Assembly: GCA_024734495.1 (NCBI GenBank)
Contig: JALMQS010000089.1
Coordinates: 7,328,420 to 7,392,419, forward strand
Direction: 5' to 3'
Source of the DNA: Forficula auricularia
Taxonomy: Eukaryota; Arthropoda; Insecta; Dermaptera; Forficulidae
DNA length: 64,000 nt
Position 1 is the stretch's first letter. The number at the start of each line of letters is the position of its first letter. A program made the translations under genes and the position numbers. Positions 1 to 12,400 of the stretch are shown one piece after another. The notes beneath the pieces were generated by a model, which saw nothing but the letters and a program-made list of their open reading frames with translations, made no database searches and was not told where the DNA came from.

Positions 1-1300
1 CCTTTATTATCCTTTCATCTCTCGAGGATAATCGAAAGTCGAATGTCTATTTGAGACAACCAAAAAATGGACCGTCCCGAAGGAACGGTCGCCGAGCAGC
101 GCTTGGCCGCTAAAAAAACCACTAAAAACAGCATCTATTTATATTATTATACAAAAAAAGTCACTACACAAATCATCAACCCCTTTTCTATGTTAATTCC
201 CATTTGCCCCATGGAAATTGATGCATTAATAATTTTTATAGTGTCATCTCTTAGTCAACATTTGAACTAATTAATCCTCTTGTTCTAATTCTAACTACCT
301 ATATAAAACAAACAAACAAATGATATGAACATTTTGTTTCTTCATAAATTCATCTAAATTCTAACTTTTTGAAATGCTGATCTTAAAAAAAAAAAAAATA
401 ATAACCTAATAATTTTAGGATTTTATTTCTAAGTAGCCCAATAAATATATTTTTGTGGTTTCGAATTATCTTTTATATTGATAGGTCAAACATTAAAGCC
501 CTGAGATTGTAATAATTAATATATAATTAAAAAAAGAATTTACATTTTATGGACAATGTGATCTTAGTGAAAATTATGTATATATTAAGTATGTCAGAGG
601 GTTTCATCCGTTTGGGATCGAACCCAAGCGCTAACGTTGCTATCCGGGAGTTTTCATTGTTAAAAAAATCAATTAAATATTTGGAATGGAATTAAGCAAA
701 ACGAGCAATTCTAGCCAACGGAATCGAGTGAGAAAGAGAAAGCGTATATCACCCTCTCTTTCCCTCTATATTATTGGGATTTTATAAGAATATAAAATCC
801 TTAAGCGGTGAGGTCTCAAATATCCGACTTTTCTTTTATTATCCTTTCATCTCTCGAGGATAATCGAAAGTCGAATGTCTATTTGAGACAACCAAAAAAT
901 TGGACCGTCCCGAAGGAACGATCGCCGAGCAGCGCTAGGCTGCTAAATAAGCCACTAAAAACAGCATCTATTTATATTATTATTCAAAAAAAGTCACTAC
1001 ACAAATCATCATCCCCTTTTCCCATTTGAGCCTATAGTAATTAAGGGTGTTAATATTTACTAGTGTCATCTCTTGATGTTTATATGAACTAATTATTCGA
1101 ATTATAATAATACATAATATATACAAATAAACAATTGAATATTATAATAATTTTTTCTTTAAAAATTCATCCAAATTAGACATTTTTAAAATACTTATCT
1201 ATTTCAAGACGTAAAACATTAATATTTTTTAAATTTTATTTCTAAATAGATCATTTAATAAATTTATTATTACTTATCTATTATTGTAACTATTTTTGGG
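1..1300 (+). repeat. Structured hairpin repeat, copies A (cut by window edge) and B
   Basis: Two copies of one repeat lie about 830 bp apart. Copy B shows a series of inverted repeats: GAAAGAGA (732-739) with TCTCTTTC (755-762); a 10-bp hairpin at 777-800; a long nested hairpin at 813-889 closed by GTCTCAAATA/TATTTGAGAC with inner stems CGACTTT/AAAGTCG and ATTATCC/GGATAAT; a hairpin at 903-923; and AGCAGC/GCTGCT at 928-944. Copy A starts inside the long hairpin at base 1. The whole stretch is repeated at about 10151-11460 with few changes. Short ORFs inside it are by-products of the repeat. The function and transposon class are unknown. Confidence 0.8.
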
Positions 1301-1386
1301 CAAGCATCCAGATAATTTTTCCGAGAGCCTCAAATAAAAATCAACTGGTGTGGTCACAACAACACGACTTTCACATTCTCATTTAT

Positions 1387-1510
1387 TTACAAATTGAATA
1401 TTCCAAATATTTCCAAGTAATTCGAAATATTACCAGATAATTCCAAATATTTCCAAATAATTCCAAAAATTTCCAAGTAATTCCAGTAATTCCAAAATAA
1501 TTCCAAAGAG
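1387..1510. repeat. AT-rich minisatellite (ATTCCAAATA-like units)
   Basis: About ten loose copies of a 10-12 bp unit resembling ATTCCAAATA or ATTTCCAAGT follow each other. They end in a segment with GGTGTACACC and a weak inverted repeat. A related pair (GTGTACACC / GGTGTACAAC next to GGTTCACCC) is found near 34865-35010, so this is one end of a dispersed repeat. Confidence 0.6.
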
Positions 1511-1763
1511 GTGTACACCTAATTCCAATCGCGGATCACCCCTCGGGTATAACTAAAAGCTTATTTATAAAAAATGAACATAATCTGTATCCTAGGATAT
1601 CGATACATAGCTATGTATCGATAATTCTTTTTTATGTAATTGATTTTTCTCACCAGAGAAAATAAATAAATTCGAAATATTCGAAAAAACATTTTTTTCC
1701 AAGCTAATTCGGCATCAGGTCTCAACTTGTCCATGCGTCTCTACTCCTGTTTGATTTCTTAAT

Positions 1764-1880
1764 AAAGTTAGAAAGAGAAAGAGAAAACGTATGGGTATCG
1801 CCCTCTCTTTCCCTCTAAGATTGGGATTTTATATGAATATAAAATCCTTAAGCGGTGAGGTCTCAAATATCCGACTTTTC
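1764..1880 (+). repeat. Structured hairpin repeat, copy C (partial)
   Basis: This copy has the GAAAGAGA/TCTCTTTC pair and the ATATAAAATCC hairpin. It then runs through GGTCTCAAATATCCGACTT and stops where the long nested hairpin should continue, so it is truncated at its 3' side. Confidence 0.7.
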
Positions 1881-2091
1881 AATTTTAATACATATTATAA
1901 CAATTTCAAATCCAAAACAAAATTGATATCAAAAACCACTTCAATATTACATACAAAAGACAAATTAATACACATAAAAAACTCATTTTATATACCAAAT
2001 AGTTAATTTTCCTGCATATTTGTCATTTTTATAATTATTCTTTCTTAGTAAACATATCAATCAGTCAACATCAATCATATTGAAAATTTTT

Positions 2092-2764
2092 ACTTTACCA
2101 TACAAGGTATGGTCAAGTATTGTAATCGTGCATGAAAAAAGTGTTTTTTTTTCGAAATATCTAAAAAACGGCTGAAACTATTTTGATTAAAAAAATTGGG
2201 CGAAACTATGGCATTTCGCTCTACAAAAAAGCCCTAATAAGTGAACATTGAAAAAATTATATTTTTTGAGATAATAATTGTTTTGTCAAAATGTCTGTTA
2301 GTCTGGTTGTTAGTCTGTGCGATACCAAATTTTTGTGGACGAGCTAGTTCAAAAACTAGTTTGAATATCGAAACCAAATTTCACAAGTACTTTTGGTCCA
2401 TTGAGATTAAGAGGTGATTAGATTTTGGTGCACATCGACCCAAAATTAAGGGGGGTGGAGGGGGGGTTAAAAATTAAAAATCTAGGCCATTTGAGCAAAC
2501 TCGATCAAATTTTGTATATATAATCCGTGGGATCCCAGAAGTCTAAAAATGCAAAACTAACCGCTCAAAAAAAAAAGGGGGGGGGTTAGGGTCAAAAAAT
2601 GAAAATATAGGCTCTTGTACCAAACTCAGTCAAATTTTGTACACATATATAATCAGTGATAGGACCCGAGAAGTCTAAAAATGCAAAAACTAACCCCCCT
2701 CCCCTACATGATTATAAATAATGTTATTAAATATAAAGTGAGGGGCCAGGGTGTATGGTAAAGT
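2092..2764. mobile_element. Non-autonomous element with ACTTTACCATAC terminal inverted repeats
   Basis: The left end reads ACTTTACCATACAAGGT and the right end GTGTATGGTAAAGT. Inside are two diverged copies of a roughly 120-bp unit (CAAATTTTGTATA..., ATAATC.GTG, GTCTAAAAATGCAAAA) each followed by a C-rich or G-rich block. No transposase is present. Relatives lie at 3920-4726, 40430-41170, 46230-47530 and (fragment) 8300-8460. The class is unassigned. Confidence 0.6.
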
Positions 2765-2835
2765 CAAGTGGATGGTCACATCAGAACACGTCAGCTTATT
2801 TCTCTTTTTAAATACTTAAAAATAACTTTTTAGAG

Positions 2836-2880
2836 TCCTGAAGAAGTCAACAAAGTTGACAAAACGTTGGTAATAAAATA
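2836..2880 (+). ncRNA. Degenerate hammerhead-like motif
   Basis: CUGAAGA is followed by a perfect stem II (GUCAAC-AAA-GUUGAC) and then AAAACGUUGG. The expected GAAA is changed at its first G, so cleavage activity is unlikely. It looks like a relic of a Penelope-like element end. Confidence 0.4.
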
Positions 2881-3399
2881 TAAATTATCTGCATAAAAAA
2901 TATAGTCCTTATTTCCGTATAACAACTTTAATAATTTAATTTTACGTTTAATTTTAATTCACAATGACATATGTTTATTATAATATTATGTTTCTTTTGA
3001 TCAATCACATTCTTTAAAATGAAAAGATTCTTTATCTTGACAAAAATAGTGTTTTAATTTGATAAACCTACCTACCTATATATTAATTCTCATAATCATT
3101 AGCAAAAGCGATTTAATATTTACTTTCATAAACCCAAATATATTCAAATTTATTTCAAACATTTTTTTCTTTTAAATCTTATGAACCTTTTATGAAGCTA
3201 ATTAATTCAATTTTATAAAATTCTTTTTAAAATATGCGGTCTTTAAAATAGAAATGGTCATCGATCCATTTCCTTCACAGAATAATATAACCTTTATAGC
3301 GATCAAACATCTTGACAGTTAATAATACAATTTTATTAAACTTTTATTTAATTTACAAGCCTTGATATATAATCTGAATTTTTAATTAATAAACTAATA

Positions 3400-3452
3400 A
3401 TGGCTAGTTTATTAAAAAATGCCATTAATCTGAAAAATATAAATGTTCAAAG
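3400..3452 (+). CDS. NDUFS4: NDUFS4 exon 1 (start codon, presequence)
   Basis: ATG at 3400 opens 17 codons plus two bases, ending CAA AG before donor GTAAAT. The encoded segment is rich in Leu, Asn and Lys with no acidic residue, consistent with a mitochondrial targeting peptide. No nearby in-frame alternative start was seen. The A of the split AGA codon comes from exon 2. Confidence 0.75.
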
Positions 3453-6400
3453 GTAAATTCTTATATAATGTTAACCAAAATTCATTTTTATATCTTTTAC
3501 AATCTATTTTAAACGTTATTTATATTATTTTTAATATTAAATTGAGTTAATAATAAAAAAAATTAAATATAATTTCATGATTTTAATTGATTTTAGGAAG
3601 GTGCTTAATCTTTTCCCCTAATTTCTTTTAAATTAATAATTCAATATTTATTTTATTAATTTCAGAAGTTTCTCGGGTGTCAAAGTGTTTGCAGAAGGAT
3701 AGATGAAGAAACAAAATTATATTCTTTTTTCTTTAATATCTGCAAAAAATGATATTATTGCGAACTGTAGAAAAGATTTAACTTAGCTAACCACCTAGAT
3801 TAGACATTTTTAATGAAATATATAGATTCTCGTCATAAAACACAACTAAGTAGGTTATAATGAAAGCCAGTCCATAAATTATTTACTTTTATTCAATTTC
3901 CGACGTTTCGGATACTTTTACTTTACCATACAGGGTATGGTCAAGTATTGTAATCGTGCATGAAAAAAGTGGTTTTTTTCCTTCTTTTTTTCAAAATATC
4001 TAAAAAACGGCTGAAATTATTTCGATTAAAAAAATTGAGCAAAACCATGGTATTTCGGTCTACAAAAAAGCTCTAATAAGTGAACATCGAAAAAATTATA
4101 TTTTTTGAGAAAATAATTGTTTTGTCAAAATGTCTGTTAATTAGTTAGTTAGTCTGTGCGTTACCAAATTTGTGTACGAGCTAGCTCAAAAACTAGTGTG
4201 AATATCGAAACCAAATTTCACACGTAGTTTTGGTCCATTGAGATTAAGAGCTGATTAGATTTTGGTGCATATCAACCCAAAATTAAGGGGGTCGAGGGGC
4301 GGTTAAAAATTAAAAATCTAGGTCGTTTGATCAAATTCAACCAAATTTTGTATACATAATCAGTGGACCCCCAGAAGTCTAAAAAAGCAAAATCTAACCG
4401 TCCAAAATGGGGGAAGGGGGGGGGCGGAGGGTCAAAAATTAAAAATCTAGGTCGTTTGATCAAATTCAACCAAATTTTGTATACATAATCAGTGGGTCCC
4501 AAGAAGTCTAAAAATGCAAAAACTAACCGCCCGAAATAGGGGGGCGGGGGCGGAGATTCAAAAAATGAAAATCTTTACCATTTACCAAACTCAACCAAAT
4601 TTTGTATACATAATCAGTGGGTCCCAGGAGTCTAAAAATGCAAAAACAAACCCCCCCACCTACATGTTTATAAATAATTTTATTAAATATTAAATATAAG
4701 TGAGGGGCCAGGTTGTATGGTAAAGTGGATGGCCACATCAGAACACGTCAGCTTATTTTGAAGAAGGAGAGAAAAAAAGTATCCGAAACGTCGGAAATTT
4801 AATAAAAGTAAATAATTTATGGACTGCTTTTCATTATAACCGACTTATTTCGCTTACCAGTCCGTCTCTCTAAGAAAATAAATAAAATTAAATAAAACAC
4901 AACGTTTTGACTTCTATTTTTGGAGTCGTTTTCAAATCCTTAAAAACAACCAGAATAGAAACGTTGTGCATTCTGATATGATTTATGTATACGATCGTAT
5001 CTCATTAAAAATATCTAATCTAGATGCTTCGCTTAGCTTAAACTTTTTTTTACAGATAAACCATTCAAATCATCAATTCTTCACTCTTGAGAACGTTTCG
5101 CTAGACTTTATGCTGGCTTCATTAGCACTTAACATAATTATTTTTTCCATACACGTAAAGAAATTTTCAATTTCTACATTGTATATAAAATATGCATGGA
5201 AATATTTTTTAAGAGAAAATCAATGAGAGTGGAGTTGAAGAGAGTTGAGAGTGTATGGTTATTTGCATAAAGCAAAGGGCACCCTCATTGATTTTCTCTT
5301 AAAAATCATCAACTTTGCAACTCACGGCAAGAAAATCTTTTCATTGTATGCATATAATGTTAATAAGCAAGTTTCTATGCCTTAATACTTAATTAATCCT
5401 CTACATTTACTCTACATCTACTTATCTTCTTTGTAATTAAGACGCTCAAAATTTGAACTAATATTTCTTTATAAGATTATAAACAATATGACTAGTTGTA
5501 ACGAACTATTAGAATTGATCAATTTCCATGTACCTAGCAAGTCAACCCGCTTCTGTCCATTATTTTACACCTCAATCCAGGCGCGGATCCAGACATCTGA
5601 TTTGGGGGGGGGGCAGAGACGCCCCCACACACACATAGAACTTTATTTTCTTCAAATTTAATGTTATAAAAAAAAAAAAAAATCATAAAAAATGTTGATC
5701 TCCAATGCTTTGGGGGGGGGGGCTATCACCCCCTGGGTCCGCGCATGCCTCAACCTCTATTACAAATTATATGTATAACTCACCAATTAACAGACTTCAT
5801 TGACTTGGAACCAAAGTTAGTTGCCAGGTTGACTTCTTCAGTGATAGTCTGAGAACTTTTAGCTCTCTAGTATACTATAGTGTGGGTACTTTAGTATAAA
5901 TCAAATCTTAATTAATTGGTGTTAATTATGTTTTCGCCATGGTTGATCTAAATTTATATTCTGAATTTAAATTTATATAATTTGTATTAAGTTTATTTAT
6001 GTTTAGATTGAATTTATATATAGTATGTGTAATCTGAGTTTGTATATATATTTATTTTAAATTCATATGGGCTATTTTGCACTATAAATTGTAAATAATT
6101 ATATATGCTGCCCATATTTATATTTGTTCTTAGGTTTTGTCTAAGAAATCCCTTATTCATTTATATAATTCTATTGAAAAGTGTCTAATAATCTATAAGT
6201 TTTTTCTTATTCATTTATCATTGGACTTTGTTTTCTAATTATAATAAGTTTATGTTATCATCTATCTTTTCCCCTTGCATTATTGTCTGTCATTTTTACT
6301 TAACATAATTATTTTTTCCATACACGTAAAGAAATTTTCAATTTCTACATTGTATATAAAATATGCATGGAAATATTTTTTAAGAGAAAATCAATCAGAG

Positions 6401-9400
6401 TGGAGTTGAAGAGAGTTGAGAGTGTATGGTTATTTGCATAAAGCAAAGGGCACCTTACTGTTTATATACATGTACTTATGATTTTGTAAAAAAGGGTGTG
6501 ACTGTCCGTTAAATAAATAAATACATTAAGCGCTGATGATGTCCAGCCCACAGTTTGGCGAAACGTTCCCAAGAAGGCTAATTTTAATTCAAATAAAAAA
6601 TATAAATTAAAATTATGAGTCTGGTGAGGAAAAAATTATATAAATTAAAATTAATGGGAGTTTTCGTGCCGTTTCACAGAAATGAAAGATTAAATACAAA
6701 TTTTATAAATCTGAATATTTTTCGGATTTTTAACCCATCTTGAGTATATGTACTCTTTAAGATGGTTTAACAACCCGAAATATATTCAGCTTTATAAACA
6801 CTTTTTTTAAATCTTTCATCTCTGTGAAACAGCACGAAAACTTCCATATTTTTGAACATAAATTGATGAAAAAATAGTGAAAACTTTTTCATGGCTCAAA
6901 ATCTTCACAACTTTTCGAGATTTGGCAGCAAAGGTTTGATTTAGAAAGCTGAATTAGACCCATGAGTGTACAGTTTTAATACAAACTTCAGGGCCAAGTT
7001 TCTTAATACCCTTAAAAAATTTTCCATATAAAGATTTGATTTGTATTATTTTCTAATGTCCTACAAAGAAATTTCTCAAAGTAATTAATAAACTGTAATT
7101 TAATATACTATATATTATACTAAATCATTTATTTTCTTTTTTAGACTTGCACCTTTGACTTTTACTCCACGAAGTGCTTTATTCAGTACTGATGTGAAAG
7201 ATGGACCTGTAATCGACTTGGAATCGGCTCTCCTATCGCCTAGTGATCTAGATCATAAAAAAAAATTATCGCAAACCATTACTGTCGATGCACATGTAAT
7301 TAATTATTTATTCTATAATTTAAACTAAGACAGCTTTTCGTTAAAACACGCCTTCAAACAGTAAAATTATGTCTTTTTAAATGTCCTTGTTTAAACTCAT
7401 GTAATTTGCACACTAGTTTTATTTTATTGAAAAAATCACGCTAGTGTCTTCTAGAGCAGTGTTTCTAAGTAGGCTTTTTTGTGAAACCTACCTAGTATTT
7501 TAATTTTATTAAATACAGTGCAGGCGCGGATCCAGACCTCTGATTTGGGGAGGGGGGGCGGTCGCCGGTATCTACTTTTGATCTCGGAAGTGTATCGCGA
7601 TCGAATTATCCGAGCGCGGGGGGGGGGGGGTCAGAGACGCCCCCCCCCCCACATAGAACTTTATTTTCTTCAATTTTAAAATTTTATTTTATTAAAAAAA
7701 AAAAAATTAAATAAACATATAAAAAATGTTGATCTCCAATGCTTTGGGAGGGGGGGGGCGGTCGCCCCCATCGCCCCCCCTGGATCCGCGCATGATACAG
7801 TGAAACCCATCAAATCCAAACCCCGAAAATTCGAACGCAAAAAAGAGAAACTTATTTATTTAGTCATAAAACAATTATGCATATATTCTACATTATAAAC
7901 TTATTTTACATAATTAGTTGTTGAAAAAAATATTTGATCCTATTTTTTTCATGTTGTAAAAATACACTTTGGGGTGGTCTGGTTCCACGTCCCACCACTC
8001 AAATGGTCTGGGGTGAATATATTATGTTTATAATTGACTATAAATTATAATTTTTATAATTTCATTGTGGGTCAAAAATATTTTTTAACACATATGTATT
8101 TTTTACCGCACTCACCCCATGCGCAGTACCTGGTCCACCTGCTTAGACCAGCCAGACTGGCCATTCCTTGTACAACTATCATAGACGGTACTATTACGCA
8201 TTATTTCTAGTTGGGTCAAATCCGTAGTCAAAATGTGTCACCACCTCTTGGACTAACATATGTACACCTACATATAAATTAATATAATATAATATTTATT
8301 TATATCAATCATAATCAGTGAGCCCACAGTAATCTAAAAATGCAAAAACTAACCCCTCCCCTACATGATTATAAATAATTTTATTAAATATTAAATATAA
8401 GTGAGGGACCAGGTTGTATGGTAAAGTTAAGTGGATGGCCACATCAGAACACGTCAGCTTATTTTTATTAAAATAGTTTTAGCATTTGAAATTTTTCGTA
8501 AAAACGAAGGAGAAATAAATTTTTTGCTGCACAATTAAATTAATTTTATACCTCTATCTTTTCTTTGTTTTTTTGTATTTATATAAATAACATTTTCTTA
8601 AAGACCCTTTGATTTCAGGCTGATATAACACCACTAACAGGGGTACCTGAAATTCATACTAAATCAAGAACTGTAAGAATACATATGCCATCAAAAAATG
8701 CCATGCAATCTGGAACAGACAATATCAATTTCTGGCAAATCGAATTTGATAATCGAGACCGTTGGGAAAATCCTCTCATGGGATGGACTTCTACGTAAGT
8801 TGACTTATATTTCAACTTTTCCAGTTATTCGTGTCAAGGTTTTTTTTACGATTTATACGCATTATTAAATTTGTTATATCAAAATGGAAATAATTTTTTT
8901 TATTCCTGCTAAGAACCGACGGGTGGTTGCGTCAAACCAGTCTTAGGACTGTATACTCAATGATGATGATGAAGAACCGAAATGCGATTGATTACATTAA
9001 CAATAAAGATGATCTGAATTAAAAATAAAATACTTTTTCTAATTATAATACAACATTTTGAGAAATTTCTTAAAAAATACTAAAGTTTCTATATTTGCTT
9101 TTTGAAGCTTTGGTTAAATGAATTAGAACAGCCTTTTTAAACTAGGTTTTTTGATGAGCAACGAAAAAATAATTAAAAACGTTTGCTTATTACTCAAATC
9201 CGTTTAAATTAAAAATATCTTGTTTTTGCACTAATCATTAATAAAATCACTTTTAAGGTAGTTGTTTCACAAATGCAAAAATTCAAGAAGTCTTCGAAAC
9301 TTAGAATATAAGTAATTAGGTTGGATATTGATCTTGGACTTGGAAAATAATTAAAAATTAAATTCTAAGCTGCAACACATTTTCGTCGTATATTTTTCGA

Positions 9401-12400
9401 CTTCTTCAGGCAATTTTTTGGATCTGCGTTAAAAATTGCCTGAAGAAGTCGAAAAATATACGACGAATTGTGTTGCAACTTTTGGAAATTTAGCTTTTAA
9501 TTATTTTCTCAAGTCCAATATCCCAATATCCAACCTAATTATTTTTCAAAGATGGACGATACAAACCAAAATTTAAAATATAAGTCATTAAAAGTATAAT
9601 AAACACACTGTTAAAATTTAAAGACTTACCTTTAAAAAAACAAATATAGTAATAATAATAATAATAATTTCCTGAAAAATTGAAACTTTAATTAATTCAA
9701 GAAGAATTTTTAATATTTTTGAAAAAAGTAATTTCCTCGATTACTTAATTAAATTGACTTTATTTATACCTATTATTAAAAAAAATTCCTTCGATTGTTT
9801 CTTTGAATGTTTGAATTATTACGCGTGTTTAGGGTTTATTTCCTAATAAAGTTAGAAAGAAAGCGTATATTGCCCTCTCTTTCCCTCTATATTATTGGGA
9901 TTTTATATGAATATAAAATCCTTAAGCGGTGAGGTCCCATGCGTGTCTCAACTTGTTTGAAATGCTTTCGAGTTTTCATTGTTAAAAAATCTATTAAAAT
10001 ATTTTGAATGGAATTAAGCAAAACGGGCAATTCTAGCCGAATCGAGTGAGAAAGAGAAAGCGAATATCGCCCTCTCTTTCCCTCTATGTTTGAGATTTTA
10101 TATGCGAATATAAAATCCTTAACCGGTGAGGTCTCTAATATCCGACTTTTTCTTTATTATCCTTTCATCTCTCGAGGATAATCGAAAGTCGAATGTCTAT
10201 TTGAGACAACCAAAAAATGGACCGTCCCGAAGGAACGGTCGCCGAGCAGCGCTTGGCCGCTAAAAAAACCACTAAAAACAGCATCTATTTATATTATTAT
10301 ACAAAAAAAGTCACTACACAAATCATCAACCCCTTTTCTATGTTAATTCTCATTTGCCCCATGGAAATTGATGCATTAATAATTTTTATAGTGTCATCTC
10401 TTAGTCAACATTTGAACTAATTAATCCTCTTGTTCTAATTCTAACTACCTATATAAAACAAACAAACAAATGATATGAACATTTTGTTTCTTGATAAATT
10501 CATCTAAATTCTAACTTTTTGAAATGCTGATCTTAAAAAAAATAATAATAACCTAATAATTTTAGGATTTTATTTCTAAATAGCCTAATAAATATCTTTT
10601 TGTGGTTTCGAATTATCTTTTATATTGATAGGTCAAGCATTAAAGCCCTGAGTTTGTAATAATTAATATATAATTAAAAAAAGAATTTACATTTTAGGGA
10701 CAATGTGATCTTAGTGAAAATTATGTATACTATATATTCCATGTCAGAGGGTTTCATCCCCTTGGGATCGAACCCATGCGCTAACGTTGCTATCCGGGAG
10801 TTTTCATTGTTAAAAAAATCAATTAAATATTTGAAATGGAATTAAGCAAAACGGGCAATTCTAGCCAACGGAATCGAGTGAGAAAGAGAAAGCGTATATC
10901 ACCCTCTCCCTTTATATTATTGGGATTTTATAAGAATATAAAATCCTTAAGCGGTGAGGTCTCAAATATCCGACTTTTCCTTTATTATCCTTTCATCTCT
11001 CGAGGATAATCGAAAGTCGAATGTCTATTTGAGACAACCAAAAAATTGGACCGTCCCGATGGAACGATCACCGAGCAGCGCTTGGCTGCTAAATAAACCA
11101 CTAAAACAGCATCTATTTATATTATTATACAAAAAAAGTCACTACACAAATCATCATCCCCTTTTCCCATTTGAGCCTATAGTAATTAAGGGTGTTAATA
11201 TTTACTAGTGTCATCTCTTGATGTTTATATGAACTAATTATTCCAATTATAACAATACATAATATATACAAATAAACAATTAATATTATAATTTTTTTCT
11301 TTAAAAATTCATCGAAATTAGACATTTTTAAAATACTCATTCATCTATTTCTAGACCTAATAAATTATTATTTTTTTTAATTTTATTTCTAAATAGATCA
11401 TTTAATAAATTTATTATTATCTCTTATGCAACTATTTTTTTTATCCGACAAGCACCCAGAAAATTTTTCCGAAAGCCTCAAATAAAAATCAACTGGTGAG
11501 GTCACAACACGACTTTCACATTCTCATTTATTTACAAATTTAATATTTCTTAAAGCTAAATAATTACTTACTGTTCACTAAATAACAAGATAACTGTACT
11601 AACTAACTACTGATTTATTATAATATTTATCAGATCGTATGTATGTTGGTTCTATCATCCGTTGACTCAATCTTGGTTCAAAAAATTGATATTTTTTCAC
11701 CAGAAAGAATAAATAAATTCGAAATATTCGAAAAAACATTTTTTTTCCAAGCTAATCCGCCAACACGTCTCAACTTGTCCATGCGTGTCTACTCCTGTTT
11801 GATTTCCTAATAGAGTTAGAAAGAGAAAGAGTCAGCGTATAGGTATCGCCCTTTCTTTCTCTCTATATTATTGGGATTCTATTTGAATATAAAATCCTTA
11901 AGCGTTCAGGTCTCAAATATCCGACTTTTCTTTTATTATCCTTTCATCTCTCGAGGATAATAGAAAGTCGAATGTCTATTTGAGACAACCAAAAAATTGG
12001 ACCGTCCCGAAGGAACGATCGCCGAGCAGCGCTAGACTGCTAAATAACCCAGTAAAAACAGCACCTATTTATATTATTATTCAAAAAAAGTCACTACACA
12101 AATCATCATCCCCTTTTCCCATTTGAGCCTATAGTAATTAACGGCTTCTTATTCAGGTCCAAGCGATTTTACAAACCCCCACAACTTCTCACCATCTACA
12201 AGGCCCAAATCCGCCCCTGTCTCGAATACGGCTCTCATCTGTGGAGAGGAGCCTCAAAATATTCTCTTGCTACCCTTGATGCAATTCAGAAACGAGCCGT
12301 CAGGCTAATTGACGATTCTACCCTCGCTGGCTCATCGAAGAGATGTCTCCGCCCTTTCCCTTTTCTATAGATACTATCACGGCAGGTGCTCTGATGAGAT

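Noticed and set aside
600..655. tRNA gene (GGGTTCGATCCC on the - strand)
   Set aside because: Only a B-box-like phrase is present; no acceptor or anticodon stem, and it is part of a repeat also found at about 10741.
4272..4738. Proline-rich - strand ORFs
   Set aside because: They arise from tandem units with C/G tracts; the same phrase repeats in every unit.
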